Below are positions 17,578 through 25,543 of a stretch of DNA of 55,248 nt, piece after piece (within the stretch, counting starts at the first letter, position 1; the number at the start of each line of letters is the position of its first letter). The DNA comes from DASQFQ01 sp963722815. Its GTDB lineage: Bacteria; Actinomycetota; Thermoleophilia; Solirubrobacterales; Solirubrobacteraceae. The position numbers were made by a program, and so were the translations under genes. The notes below the pieces were generated by a model. That model did no database searches and was not told the origin of the DNA. It saw only the letters and a list, made by a program, of their open reading frames with translations. The stretch is taken from NCBI GenBank assembly GCA_963722815.1, contig CAVROM010000017.1:1-55248 (forward strand), written 5' to 3'.

Positions 17578-18377
17578 TGCACCACGAGCGCCACGGCGCC
17601 GGCGAGCCGCTGCTGCTGATCACGGGCTGGACGATCAGCGCGGCGGTGTTCGAGCCGGTGCTCGGGCGGTACGCCGAGCACTTCGAGTGCATCACCTACG
17701 ACCACCGCGGCTCGGCGCGGTCGGGCGGCAAGCCACCGACGTCGATGGCCGCGCTCGCCGACGACGCGGCGCGGCTGCTGACCGAGCTGCGGATCCCGCG
17801 CGCGCACGTCTACGGCGTGTCGATGGGCGGGATGGTGGCGCAGGAGCTCGCGCTCCGGCACCCGGCGCGGGTGCGCGGCCTGGTGCTGGGCGGGACGACG
17901 CCGGGCGGCCCGTTCGCTCCGCGGCTGGGCCCGCTCGACGTGATGGCGATCGCGCGCGGCGGGCTGGAGGAGCGCGGCCTGCGCGGGCCGGTGCTGTTCT
18001 CCGAGGACTTCCGCCGCGAGCATCCCGAGCGCGTGCGCGGGCTGCTGCGGCACTTCACCGCGCACCGCAGCTCCGCGGCCGCGATCGGCGCCCAGCTGCT
18101 GGCCAGCGCGCGCTTCAACGCGGTCTCCCGGCTGCCGCGGCTGCGGGCGCCGACGCTCGTCATGCACGGCGAGCGCGACCGCCTCGTGCCGCCGGCGGCG
18201 TCGCGGCTCCTGGCCGCCCGCATCCCCGACGCGGAGCTCGCGATCGTGCCCGGCGCGGGCCACGCGTACGCCCTTGAAGCCCCGCGCGAGTCGCTCGAGC
18301 TGCTGCTTGAGTGGCGCGAGCGCCGGCTGCCCCGATCCCGTCCGAGAGAGGAAGCACATGTGGCGTCTGACCGATGA
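17577..18377 (+). CDS. Alpha/beta-fold hydrolase in PHA operon
   Basis: A 266-residue alpha/beta hydrolase. The nucleophile elbow GVSMGG holds Ser82, the acid is in HGERDRLVPP and the His is in GAGHAYALE. The oxyanion region LLLITGWTISAAVFEPV follows the first strand. Its ATG overlaps the phaC stop (TGATG), and its own 3' end overlaps the acyl-CoA dehydrogenase by 20 bases. Within this operon it could act as a thioesterase or PHA-oligomer/ester hydrolase releasing hydroxyacyl units. That role is inference; the sequence only supports a generic hydrolase. Confidence 0.85.
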   Translation: MHHERHGAGEPLLLITGWTISAAVFEPVLGRYAEHFECITYDHRGSARSGGKPPTSMAALADDAARLLTELRIPRAHVYGVSMGGMVAQELALRHPARVRGLVLGGTTPGGPFAPRLGPLDVMAIARGGLEERGLRGPVLFSEDFRREHPERVRGLLRHFTAHRSSAAAIGAQLLASARFNAVSRLPRLRAPTLVMHGERDRLVPPAASRLLAARIPDAELAIVPGAGHAYALEAPRESLELLLEWRERRLPRSRPREEAHVASDR

Positions 18378-19563
18378 GGAGCGCGAGCTGCGGGAGCACA
18401 TCCGCGGCGTCGTGCTGGAGCAGGTCCGCCCGCGCGTGCGCGAGCTCGACGAGAACTGCGACTACCCGCACGACATCCACGAGACGCTGGCACGCGAGGG
18501 CCTGATGGGGCTGGCGCTGCCGGCGGAGTACGGCGGGCGCGAGAGCTCCGAGGTCTCTTGGTGCGCCTACGTCGAGGAGCTGGCGAAGATCTCCGGCACG
18601 GTGTCGCTGATGGCGGCGTACGTGAAGCTCGTGTCGCTGCCGATCCTGCTCGCCGGCAGCGAGGAGCAGAAGCAGGAGTTCCTGCCGCCGCTCGTGAGCG
18701 GCCAGCGCTACGGCTCCTACGCGCTGACCGAGCCGGCCGCCGGCTCCGACCCCGCCGCGCTGCAGACGCGCGCCGAGCGCCACGGCGACACGTGGGTGCT
18801 CAACGGCGAGAAGCGCTTCATCGGCAACGCCGGGCACGCCGACACCTATGTCGTGTTCGCGCGCACCGGCGACGCGGGCGCGAAGGGGATCAGCGCGTTC
18901 GTGGTCGAGGGCTCCTCGCCGGGCCTGAGCTCGGAGCCGCTGCGCACGATGGGGATGCCGGGGTGGAAGCTCGGGGCGCCGAAGTTCGAGGACGTCGAGG
19001 TGCCGCACGCGAACCTGCTCGGCCGCGAGGGCGACGGCTTCAAGATCGCGATGATGACCTTCGACCGCTCGCGGCCGACGGTCGCCGCGCAGGCGGTCGG
19101 CGTCGGGCAGGGCGCGATCGACCTCGCGCTGGACTACGCCTCACGGCGCGAGACGATGGGCGAGCCGCTGCTCGCGCACCAGGGCCTGCAGTTCAAGCTC
19201 GCGGGCATGGAGGCGGACGTCGCCGCGGCGCGCGCGCTGACGTTCCAGGCGGCGACGTTCGTCGCGGAGGGCGACCCGCGGACGACGAAGCTGTCGGCGA
19301 TGGCCAAGCTCGTGGCCTCCGACACCGCGATGCGCGTCACCACCGAGGCCGTACAGGTGCTGGGCGGCAACGGCTACCTCAAGGACTTCCCGGCCGAGCG
19401 GATGATGCGCGACGCGAAGGTGCTGCAGATCTACGAGGGCGCCAACGAGATCCAGCGGCTCGTCATCGCGCGCCAGATGGCCAAGGCGCTGGCGGAGCGC
19501 GAGCCGGTGTGGCCGGAGCTGATGCCCGGCGCGCCCGGCGTGGCGGTGGGCACCTCCGCCTGA
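18358..19563 (+). CDS. Acyl-CoA dehydrogenase
   Basis: A 401-residue FAD flavoprotein catalysing alpha,beta-dehydrogenation of acyl-CoA. The family signatures are visible: YALTEPAAGSDPAALQTRA in the FAD/acyl-binding strand, VLGGNGYLKDFPAERMMRD, and the C-terminal catalytic region KVLQIYEGANEIQRLVIAR with the Glu of YEG. A GAGAGAGGAAG ribosome-binding site lies upstream of the ATG at 18358, inside the previous gene. It closes the ligase-phaC-hydrolase-dehydrogenase operon and supports a beta-oxidation supply of polymer precursors. Confidence 0.93.
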   Translation: MWRLTDEERELREHIRGVVLEQVRPRVRELDENCDYPHDIHETLAREGLMGLALPAEYGGRESSEVSWCAYVEELAKISGTVSLMAAYVKLVSLPILLAGSEEQKQEFLPPLVSGQRYGSYALTEPAAGSDPAALQTRAERHGDTWVLNGEKRFIGNAGHADTYVVFARTGDAGAKGISAFVVEGSSPGLSSEPLRTMGMPGWKLGAPKFEDVEVPHANLLGREGDGFKIAMMTFDRSRPTVAAQAVGVGQGAIDLALDYASRRETMGEPLLAHQGLQFKLAGMEADVAAARALTFQAATFVAEGDPRTTKLSAMAKLVASDTAMRVTTEAVQVLGGNGYLKDFPAERMMRDAKVLQIYEGANEIQRLVIARQMAKALAEREPVWPELMPGAPGVAVGTSA

Positions 19564-19570
19564 GCGCCGC

Positions 19571-20065
19571 TCACGGCCGGCGGTGCCAGGTACCGCCGAA
19601 CAGCGCGGCGGCGGCGACGCAGCCGCCGTCGTCGACGACGGTGAGCGTGAGGGTGTCCGCCGCGGCGCGCCATGAGTAGCGCCCGATCTGGCCGGGGCAG
19701 ATCGGGACGCTGTCGATCGTGAGCTGGTTGCCCTTGACCACGACCTCCGGGTTGAAGTCCACGGTCTTGGTGCGCGGAAGGTAGACGCCCGCGTCGGCGC
19801 CGTCGCGCTCGAGGTCGAGGCGCCACGCGCCGAGCTGATAGCCCTTGCCGGCCTGTCCCCAGTCCCGGGCTCGCATCCGGCGCTGCCAGCTTCCGAGCAC
19901 GGCGGCCGGCAACGGAGAGGCGGCCGGCGTCGGTGTCTCCTCGGGCGCGGCGCGGGTGGGCGTCGCGCTCTTCGCCGTCTCCTCGTCGGAGCCGCAGCCG
20001 GACGACGCCAGCGCACCAGCCATCACGGCAGCTGCGGCCCAGCCCCGGATCGGCTGAAAGGTCAT
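19571..20065 (-). CDS. Putative lipoprotein
   Basis: A 164-residue exported protein starting at the ATG at 20065, with a GTG two codons further upstream. The N-terminus carries a signal with a lipobox (GALASSGC, lipidated Cys near residue 24). A Thr/Pro/Ala-rich linker follows, with TPTRAAPEETPTPAAS. The globular part is predicted mostly beta (YQLGAWRLDLERDGADAGVYLP, TLTLTVVDDGGC) and has two Cys that may pair. The fold resembles lipocalin-like small lipoproteins, but no family is confidently recognised. It converges with the dehydrogenase gene, only eight bases away. Confidence 0.7.
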   Translation of the reverse strand: MTFQPIRGWAAAAVMAGALASSGCGSDEETAKSATPTRAAPEETPTPAASPLPAAVLGSWQRRMRARDWGQAGKGYQLGAWRLDLERDGADAGVYLPRTKTVDFNPEVVVKGNQLTIDSVPICPGQIGRYSWRAAADTLTLTVVDDGGCVAAAALFGGTWHRRP

Positions 20066-20126
20066 CGACACTCGCCTGCGCCTGTTCTACCGCCGGACGC
20101 AGGCGTGCGTCAACCCGCTCGTGGCG

Positions 20127-20399
20127 TTACGCCTCGTAGTGGCCGCCGTACTGGTACGCCTGCGGCTTCCCCTTGTGGCCGGCCTCCTGCATGATTCCGG
20201 GGACCTCGGGATCGGCGACGAAGCTCTGCCAGCCCTCCGCGTCCCAGTCGAAGACGACCCAGACGCGGTCCTCCTCGGCGGGGTCGCGAAAGACGGTCGC
20301 GCCCTGGGAGCCGTGCTGCTTGCGCTTCTCGGCGCCCTTGGTGGAGAAGATCTTCACGAAGCGGTCGTAGTCCTCGACAGCCGTGGTGGCCAGGAGCAT
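20127..20399 (-). CDS. Small ABM-superfamily-like (dimeric alpha-beta barrel) protein
   Basis: A 90-residue cytoplasmic protein with an excellent ribosome-binding site (AAGGAGGG) before the ATG at 20399. Its sequence runs strand-helix-strand: LATTAVEDYDRFVKIFSTKGAEKRKQHG, then ATVFRDPAEEDRVWVVFDWDAEGWQSFVADPEVPGIMQEAG. This is the pattern of small ferredoxin-like barrels related to antibiotic-biosynthesis monooxygenases. Similar short proteins are widespread in actinobacteria without a defined reaction. It lies about 100 bases downstream of the HD-GYP/LuxR gene on the same strand. Confidence 0.75.
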   Translation of the reverse strand: MLLATTAVEDYDRFVKIFSTKGAEKRKQHGSQGATVFRDPAEEDRVWVVFDWDAEGWQSFVADPEVPGIMQEAGHKGKPQAYQYGGHYEA

Positions 20400-20495
20400 G
20401 GTCGCCCTCCTTGTGTTCCCCGGCGCCGCTGCTCGGCGCCGATGTCGAGGGTGAGTCTCCAGCGCGGGCAGCTCGGCCCGCATCGGGCGAACGCC

Positions 20496-22059
20496 CTATG
20501 CCGCGTGCACGAGCGAGTGCTCGAAGGCCCAGACCGTCGCGGCGGCGCGGCTGCGCACGCCGGCCTTCTCGTAGATGTGCTGGACGTGGTGCCCGGCGGT
20601 CTTGGCGGAGATGCCGAGGCTCTCGCCGATCCGCTGGTTGGTACTGGCCGGCCACGAGCGCGAGCAGGACCTCGAGCTCGCGCTCGGTCAGGCCGGCGGG
20701 CAGCTCGCGCGGGCGGCGCGCCACGCGATGCCCGGCGGCCGCGAGCACGGCGTCGACCGCCTCTGGGCACAGGCGCTCCTCCTCGGCCTCGCGCAGCAGC
20801 TCCGCCTCGGCTGCCTCCGCGTCGAGCGCGGGCCGGTGCGGCCGTGGCTCGCGCATCGCCTGGTAGGCGTCGGCGGCGGCGAGGATGCGGGCCGCGGTCT
20901 CGAGCCCCGGCGCAAGCGTCTTGCGGTGGTAGCCGGAGCCGTCGAGCCGCTCGTGATGCGCGCCGGCCAGGGCGCCGACCGACGCCAGCGCCGGCGAGTG
21001 GGCGAACGCGCGCTCGGTGAAGTACGGGTGCAGGCGCACGCGCTCCCAGTCGCCGAGCCCGAACGGGCCGGGCTTCTCCCAGATCGCGTTCGAGACGCCG
21101 ACGCGGCCGAGGTCGAGCGCGAGCGCGGCGCGCCGCACGGCGGCCGCCGCCTCGGGCGTGAAGCCGAGGCGCCAGGCCGCGGCCTCGGCGAGCTCCGCCA
21201 CGCCCTCCGCGTGCCCGCGGAGCCAGTGCGACTTGAGGTCGGTGAACGCGGCGACCACGCCGAACGCGGCGTCGATCTCCTCGCCGGCCATCCAGCGCAC
21301 GGGCGGCGGCTCGGCGCCGATCGCCTGGTCCCAGATCCGCGCCTCGTCGAGCCCGAGGAGGAGCGCGTCGAAGTGCTCGACGGCCAGTGCGGCGAGCGCC
21401 GGGTCGTAGGCCGCGCCCGCGCGCTGCTCGATCACTCGGCGACGCCTCGCCGGCGCCGGCGGCGGAGAGGAAGACCGAGATGTCGCGCGCCACGTGCAGC
21501 AGGCGCGCGGGCAGCGGGATGGCGTCGCCGGCGATCGCCGGCCGGGAGCCCGTGGCCGTCCCAGCGCTCGAAGACGAACGCCAGCGCCTCCAGGGTGCCG
21601 GAGCCGAAGCCCAGCCAGCTCGCGAACCGCTGCGCGACCTCGCAGTGCAGCGCGAACGTCGCCTGCGCGAGCGGGAGCGCGTTGGCCAGCGTCTCCGCCA
21701 CCATCGCCTCGCGGACCTCCGGCGGCCGGCCGGTCCCGACGTGCTCGACGAAGAACGCGGCGACCTCGTCGAGGTTGCCGCCGTCGACGAGCGCGAACGC
21801 GGCCCGCGGCACGATGTCGTCGCCGTAGAGCTCGGTCGCCTCGGGCGCGTCCGAGGTGCAGCCGAACGAGTGCAGCAGCGACACGTAGTAGGCGTCGCGG
21901 AGCTCCTGCGGGCGAGGCGCCTGCGAGGTCGCCCAGCCGGACGGCGAGGATCGCCGTCCGCAGCGTGTGCTCGAGCGGCTGGCCTGTGCCCAGGTCGGTC
22001 GCGAGCGACACGGCGCCGACCACTTCGGCGGCGCGGACCTGGGGCGCGTCGGGCTCCAC
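20496..22059 (-). CDS. HD-GYP protein with C-terminal LuxR HTH, apparent frameshifts
   Basis: Joined across frames this is a protein of about 520 residues: two HD-type halves and a LuxR helix-turn-helix. The first half ends at RWDGHGLP. The second contains the HD-GYP-like HHERLDGSGYH near the middle. The tail, TNQRIGESLGISAKTAGHHV then EKAGVRSRAAATVWAFEHS, is the DNA-binding domain ending at the TAG at 20496-20498. Breaks lie near 21930, 21540, 21450 and 20650. Three of the four are repaired by restoring one GC/CG unit, so they look like sequence errors. The GTG start at 22059 follows a TAGCAT -10 by six bases, suggesting a leaderless message. It may be a c-di-GMP phosphodiesterase-like sensor regulator. 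Confidence 0.78.
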
Positions 22060-22122
22060 CGGGCGATGCTAGTCGATGCGGGAAGCGCCGAGGGAGCGGC
22101 CTCCGCCGGTCAGGAAGTGGAT

Positions 22123-22154
22123 CCCGGTACGGCCCGGGGTCGGGCCGTACCGGG
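22123..22154 (-). terminator. Strong hairpin after the fasciclin gene
   Basis: CCCGGTACGGCCCG (22123-22136) and CGGGCCGTACCGGG (22141-22154) are a perfect 14-bp stem with loop GGGT. It lies just beyond the fasciclin stop at 22172 and before the start of the HD-GYP gene on the same strand, so it should insulate the two units. No U-tract follows on either strand, as is common for actinobacterial terminators. Confidence 0.75.
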
Positions 22155-22171
22155 AGATCCGACAGCGTCGA

Positions 22172-22702
22172 CTACGGGATCAGGACGCGGTTGATGGCGT
22201 GGATGATTCCGTTGGACGTGCGCACGTCGGCGGTGACGACTTTGGCCCGGTTCACGAACACGTTGCGGCCGCGGACGCGGATCTTCACGCGCTTGGCGTT
22301 GAGCGTCTTGATCGACGAGCGCTTGACGACGCGCTTGGCGGCGAGCCGGCCTGAGGCGACGTGGTAGAGCAGCACTGCCTTGAGCTTCGCCTTGTCCTTG
22401 CCGAGCGCCTTGAGCGTCTTCTTGGGCACCTTCTTGAAGGCCGCATCGGTCGGCGCGAAGACCGTGTACGGGCCCGCCGCGGAGAGCGTCTCGGCCAGAC
22501 CCGCCTGCTTGACGAGCGAGACCAGCGTGGTGAAGTTGCCGGCCGCGACGGCGGTCTCGACGATGTTGGGCTTGGCGGCGGCCGCGGCCGCGGTGGTGTC
22601 GGGGCGTGCGCTGGCCGGCGCTGCCGCAAGCGCCACGGCGGCAAGCCCGGCGACGAGCGCGGCGGTGCCGCGGCGCGCGGTGGTCATGGTGGTGGTGCTC
22701 AT
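22172..22702 (-). CDS. Secreted fasciclin (FAS1) domain protein
   Basis: A 176-residue exported protein. The ATG at 22702 is preceded by AAGGAGCAGC. A signal peptide covers residues 1-30 (GTAALVAGLAAVALAAAPASA). A single FAS1 domain follows, with the H1 box GPYTVFAPTDAAFKKVP, the central YHVASGRL and the H2-like NGIIHAINRVLIP at the end. FAS1 domains mediate adhesion or matrix interactions. The mature protein is strongly basic. It diverges from a decayed MerR/B12 regulator across an operator-like inverted repeat, so it may once have been under light or cobalamin-type control. Confidence 0.92.
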   Translation of the reverse strand: MSTTTMTTARRGTAALVAGLAAVALAAAPASARPDTTAAAAAAKPNIVETAVAAGNFTTLVSLVKQAGLAETLSAAGPYTVFAPTDAAFKKVPKKTLKALGKDKAKLKAVLLYHVASGRLAAKRVVKRSSIKTLNAKRVKIRVRGRNVFVNRAKVVTADVRTSNGIIHAINRVLIP

Positions 22703-22725
22703 GCTGCTCCTTGGTGAGATCGTCG

Positions 22726-22799
22726 GACAAACACTGAACAAGCCATGAACAGAGAACCATGGATGCCCAACGATGTCAAGGCCTTGTTCATTGTTTGTC
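22726..22799. promoter_or_regulatory. Divergent promoter with 17-bp inverted operator arms
   Basis: GACAAACACTGAACAAG (22726-22742) and CTTGTTCATTGTTTGTC (22783-22799) are inverted copies matching at 16 of 17 bases, with 40 bases between them. Each arm carries TTGTTCA and TGTTTGTC half-sites, and another TGTTCA copy lies at about 22747-22752 (reverse). On the plus strand, TTGTTC (22784-22789) and TATGCT (22807-22812) are spaced by 17 bases, a good promoter placing the transcription start on the GTG at 22819. One arm therefore overlaps the -35 of the MerR gene and the other lies upstream of the fasciclin gene. Symmetric control of both genes by the MerR protein is inference. Confidence 0.6.
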
Positions 22800-22818
22800 G
22801 AGTGGTTATGCTCGCGGG

Positions 22819-23640
22819 GTGTCAGACGCCACGCTTCGCATCGGTGAGCTCGCGCGGCGTTCCGGCGTCAGCGCCGACCTCCTGCGCGCGTGGGAGCGCC
22901 GCTACGCGCTCCTCACGCCGGTGCGCACCGCCGGCGGCTACCGCCTGTACTCCGCCGACGACGAGGCGCGCGTGCGTGCGATGAAGCCCACCTCGCCGAG
23001 GGGCTGTAGGCCGCCGAGGCTGCGCACTGGCCGCACGCGACGGAGGCCACGCCGCGCACGGTACGTCCGGCGATCTCGCGACAGGCTGGGTCCGCGCTCG
23101 ACAAGCTGTCGCGGGTCGCCAAACCGCCTTCGACCGGCTCGTGGCCGCGTTCAGCATCGAGACGGTCGCCGAGACGGCCATCCTGCCCTACCTGCGCACG
23201 CTCGGCGATCGCTGGCACGACGAGGAGCTCGAGGCGCAGAGACTCGCGAGGACAAGCTCTACGGCGAGCCGATGACTCGACCGCGTGCTGGACCGCGCTG
23301 CCCGAAGCTGTTCCGGCGCGGCAGGCAACGCCACGACCTCGGCCTGATCGTGCTCGGCCTCGCACTACGCGCCCGCGGATGGCGCGTGACGTTCCTCGGC
23401 CCCGACACCCCGATCAAGACGCTCGCAGCCGCGGCCGACCAGCTCACGCCCGACGCGGTCGTGCTCTCCTCACTCACGCGCGAACCGCTACTCGCTGCCG
23501 CGTCCGAGATCGCGCACATGGCCGCCTCGCGGCCCGTCCTGCTCGCCGGCCCCGGCGCAGACGCCGAACTCGCCGAACACTCGAGCGCCCGACTGCTCGC
23601 CGGAAACCCGATCGACGCCGCCGAGGAGATGTCCGCCTGA
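22819..23640 (+). pseudogene. MerR-family B12-binding (LitR/CarH-like) regulator, decayed
   Basis: The first 53 residues are an intact MerR winged helix (ATLRIGELARRSGVSADLLR, ERRYALLTPVRTAGGYRLYS), starting from a leaderless GTG. Downstream the frame passes through a true in-frame TAG (EGL-stop-AAEAA) and several frame changes. The middle helical-bundle sequence (VAAFSIETVAETAILPYLRTLGDRWHDEELEA) and the C-terminal cobalamin-binding-like Rossmann half (HDLGLIVLGLALRARGWRVTFLGPDTP ... PVLLAGPGADAEL) are still readable. The segment normally carrying the B12-ligand His (E-HFASNLLR type) is missing or scrambled. The nonsense codon plus missing core makes this more likely a real pseudogene than a sequencing artefact. 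Confidence 0.7.
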
Positions 23641-23694
23641 CGCAACTCGGCAGCGAGCCGTCATCCGCGGCCCGCCCTTCGCGCGGGGCGGGTG

Positions 23695-23886
23695 TCAGTT
23701 CGAGGGCTGCACGACCGGAGCGGCGGGGTCGCTCGCATCCGCTCGGCTCAGCTCCTCGCCCTGCGCATCCGTCGCATCGTCGAAGGTCTCGATCGCACCT
23801 CTTGGTGTGACGAGAATCATCCCGGCCACGACGAGCAGCGTCGCGGTGAGCGCCGCGACGGCGAGCAGGACGTCGAGCCCGGTCAT
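23695..23886 (-). CDS. Small single-pass membrane protein
   Basis: A 63-residue protein with one N-terminal membrane helix (LLAVAALTATLLVVAGMILV, residues 7-26) and an acidic cytoplasmic or external tail. Its ATG overlaps the TGA of the upstream small membrane protein by four bases (ATGA), which supports a real two-gene unit. No family is recognised. Confidence 0.55.
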   Translation of the reverse strand: MTGLDVLLAVAALTATLLVVAGMILVTPRGAIETFDDATDAQGEELSRADASDPAAPVVQPSN

Positions 23887-24116
23887 CGTGCCCGCACCGC
23901 GGTCATCCAGAAGCCACCGGCCGCGAGGATCGACGGCACCGACAGCCCGACGAACAGGCCCTCGTCCTGGTGATCGGTGAACCAGAGCGCGATCGAGAGC
24001 AGGAACGAGGCGGCAGCGGCTATGAGGAACAGCGTCACGCCCAAGCGCTCCCTGGTCATGACGCGCCGGCCTAGGCGGAGGAAAGACCGCCCGTCGGTCG
24101 TGCGCACTATCGCCAT
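23883..24116 (-). CDS. Small two-helix membrane protein
   Basis: A protein of 77 residues from the ATG at 24116, or 58 from an internal ATG at 24060. It has two predicted membrane helices: LGVTLFLIAAAASFLLSIALWF and FVGLSVPSILAAGGFWMTAV, joined by the acidic loop TDHQDEG. The ATGA overlap with the following small membrane gene indicates co-translation. Neither start has a strong ribosome-binding site. Function is unknown. Confidence 0.55.
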   Translation of the reverse strand: MAIVRTTDGRSFLRLGRRVMTRERLGVTLFLIAAAASFLLSIALWFTDHQDEGLFVGLSVPSILAAGGFWMTAVRAR

Positions 24117-24238
24117 GTCGTTCCCATCGTTCGGAGTCGGGATGGATACGGCGGACGGGCCGGCCGAGATCGCGGCAGATGCGACGCTGGCGCGCGGCAG
24201 CGCTTCCGCTGCCAACGTCCGAGCCCTGGGCGCCACCG

Positions 24239-25078
24239 TCACGGCCGGACGAACGTGTCCGGATCGGCCCCGATCCGCTCGCCGCGGTCGATCGCCTCGA
24301 GCTGCTCCATCTCGTCGGCCGACAGCGTGAAGTCGAAGATCTCGATGTTCTCCCGGAGCCGCTCGACGGTGACCGACTTCGGGAACACGACGTTGCCGAG
24401 CTCGATGTGCCAGCGCAGCACGACCTGCGCGGGCGTCTTGCCGTGCGCCTCGGCGATCTCGCCGATGACCGGGTCGTCGAGCACCTCGCCCTGCGCCAGC
24501 GGGCTCCAGGCCTCGGTGACGATGCCGCGGTCGGCGTGCTCGCGGCGGAGGCCGGCCTGCTGGAAGTAGGGGTGCAGCTCGATCTGGTTGACCGCCGGCG
24601 TGACGCCCGTCTCGTCGATGATCCGGCGCAGATGGGCGGGCTGGAAGTTCGAGACGCCGATGGCGCGAGCGAGGCCGGCCTCCTGCCCCTCGATGATCGC
24701 CTGCCAGGTCTCGACGTAGCGGTCCTGGGAGGGCACCGGCCAGTGGATCAGGTACAGGTCGACGTAGTCCATGTCGAGCTGGTCGAGGCTGGTCTTGAGC
24801 GCGCGCGTGGCCGAGTCGTAGCCGTGGTCGTCGTTGAAGCACTTCGTGGTGATGAAGAACTCGGAGCGGTCCAGGCCCGAGGCGCGCACGGCCTGGCCGA
24901 CGCCCGCCTCGTTGCGGTAGGCCTTGGCGGTGTCGATGTGGCGGTAGCCCATCTCGATCGCCTGCAGCACGTTCTCGGCCGTGTCCTCCGGTGGGACCTG
25001 GAACACGCCGAGGCCGAACTGGGGGATGGAGACCTCGCCGGTGAGGTCGATCGTCGGAATCTGAAGGCTTGAAGTCAT
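24239..25078 (-). CDS. Aldo/keto reductase (2,5-diketo-D-gluconate reductase-like)
   Basis: A 279-residue NADPH-dependent TIM-barrel reductase. The tetrad is visible: Asp and Tyr in HIDTAKAYRNEAGVG, Lys in FITTKCFND, and His in LYLIHWPVP. The cofactor-binding end carries VVFPKSVTVERLRENIEIFDF, with the Lys-Ser of NADPH-preferring AKRs. Length and GVSNFQPAHL match the AKR5-type enzymes that reduce small keto sugars or aldehydes. The physiological substrate is unknown. The ATG at 25078 has only a weak ribosome-binding site (GGCCAGTGGG). Confidence 0.93.
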   Translation of the reverse strand: MTSSLQIPTIDLTGEVSIPQFGLGVFQVPPEDTAENVLQAIEMGYRHIDTAKAYRNEAGVGQAVRASGLDRSEFFITTKCFNDDHGYDSATRALKTSLDQLDMDYVDLYLIHWPVPSQDRYVETWQAIIEGQEAGLARAIGVSNFQPAHLRRIIDETGVTPAVNQIELHPYFQQAGLRREHADRGIVTEAWSPLAQGEVLDDPVIGEIAEAHGKTPAQVVLRWHIELGNVVFPKSVTVERLRENIEIFDFTLSADEMEQLEAIDRGERIGADPDTFVRP

Positions 25079-25148
25079 CCCACTGGCCTCCCCGGCCTCG
25101 CGCCGGGCCAATCCTCATCTCGCACCCGGTCCGTGCCATCCTCGAGCG

Positions 25149-25538
25149 ATGGGCTACCGCGTCATCGCGCCGGACGAGCAGGAGTGGGCGACGCGCCCGC
25201 ATGCCGAGGGGGAGCCTGCGCGCCACGTGACCGAGCTCAGCGAGCTCGCCGGCATGGCGCACGTGCGGGCCAACGTGTGGCGCTACGAGCCGGGCGCCGC
25301 GGGCAAGCGGCATCGGCACCCGTCGCAGGACGAGACGTTCGTGGTGCTCGCGGGAACGCTGTCGATCTACCTGGGGGATCCGCCGGAGCGGCGCGACGTC
25401 CTGGCCGGCAGCCTCGTCCACGTGAGCTCGGGCACGGCGCTGCAGAGCGTCAACCATGGCGCGGAGGACTTGGTCGTCTACGCCCACGGGTGGCCGCCCG
25501 AGGACCATCACGCCGAGCTGCTCCCGCCCGCGGTCTGA
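25149..25538 (+). CDS. Cupin-domain protein
   Basis: A 129-residue single cupin barrel. The first metal motif is GKRHRHPSQDETFVVLAGTLSIYLG (His, His, Glu ligands at about 57-64). The second motif region VHVSSGTALQSVNHGAEDLVVYAHGWPPE provides the fourth His. Such small cupins bind a divalent metal and act as isomerases, dioxygenases or binding proteins, and the substrate cannot be named. It ends five bases before the GTG start of the hydrolase gene, suggesting co-transcription. Confidence 0.85.
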   Translation: MGYRVIAPDEQEWATRPHAEGEPARHVTELSELAGMAHVRANVWRYEPGAAGKRHRHPSQDETFVVLAGTLSIYLGDPPERRDVLAGSLVHVSSGTALQSVNHGAEDLVVYAHGWPPEDHHAELLPPAV

Positions 25539-25543
25539 GCGCC

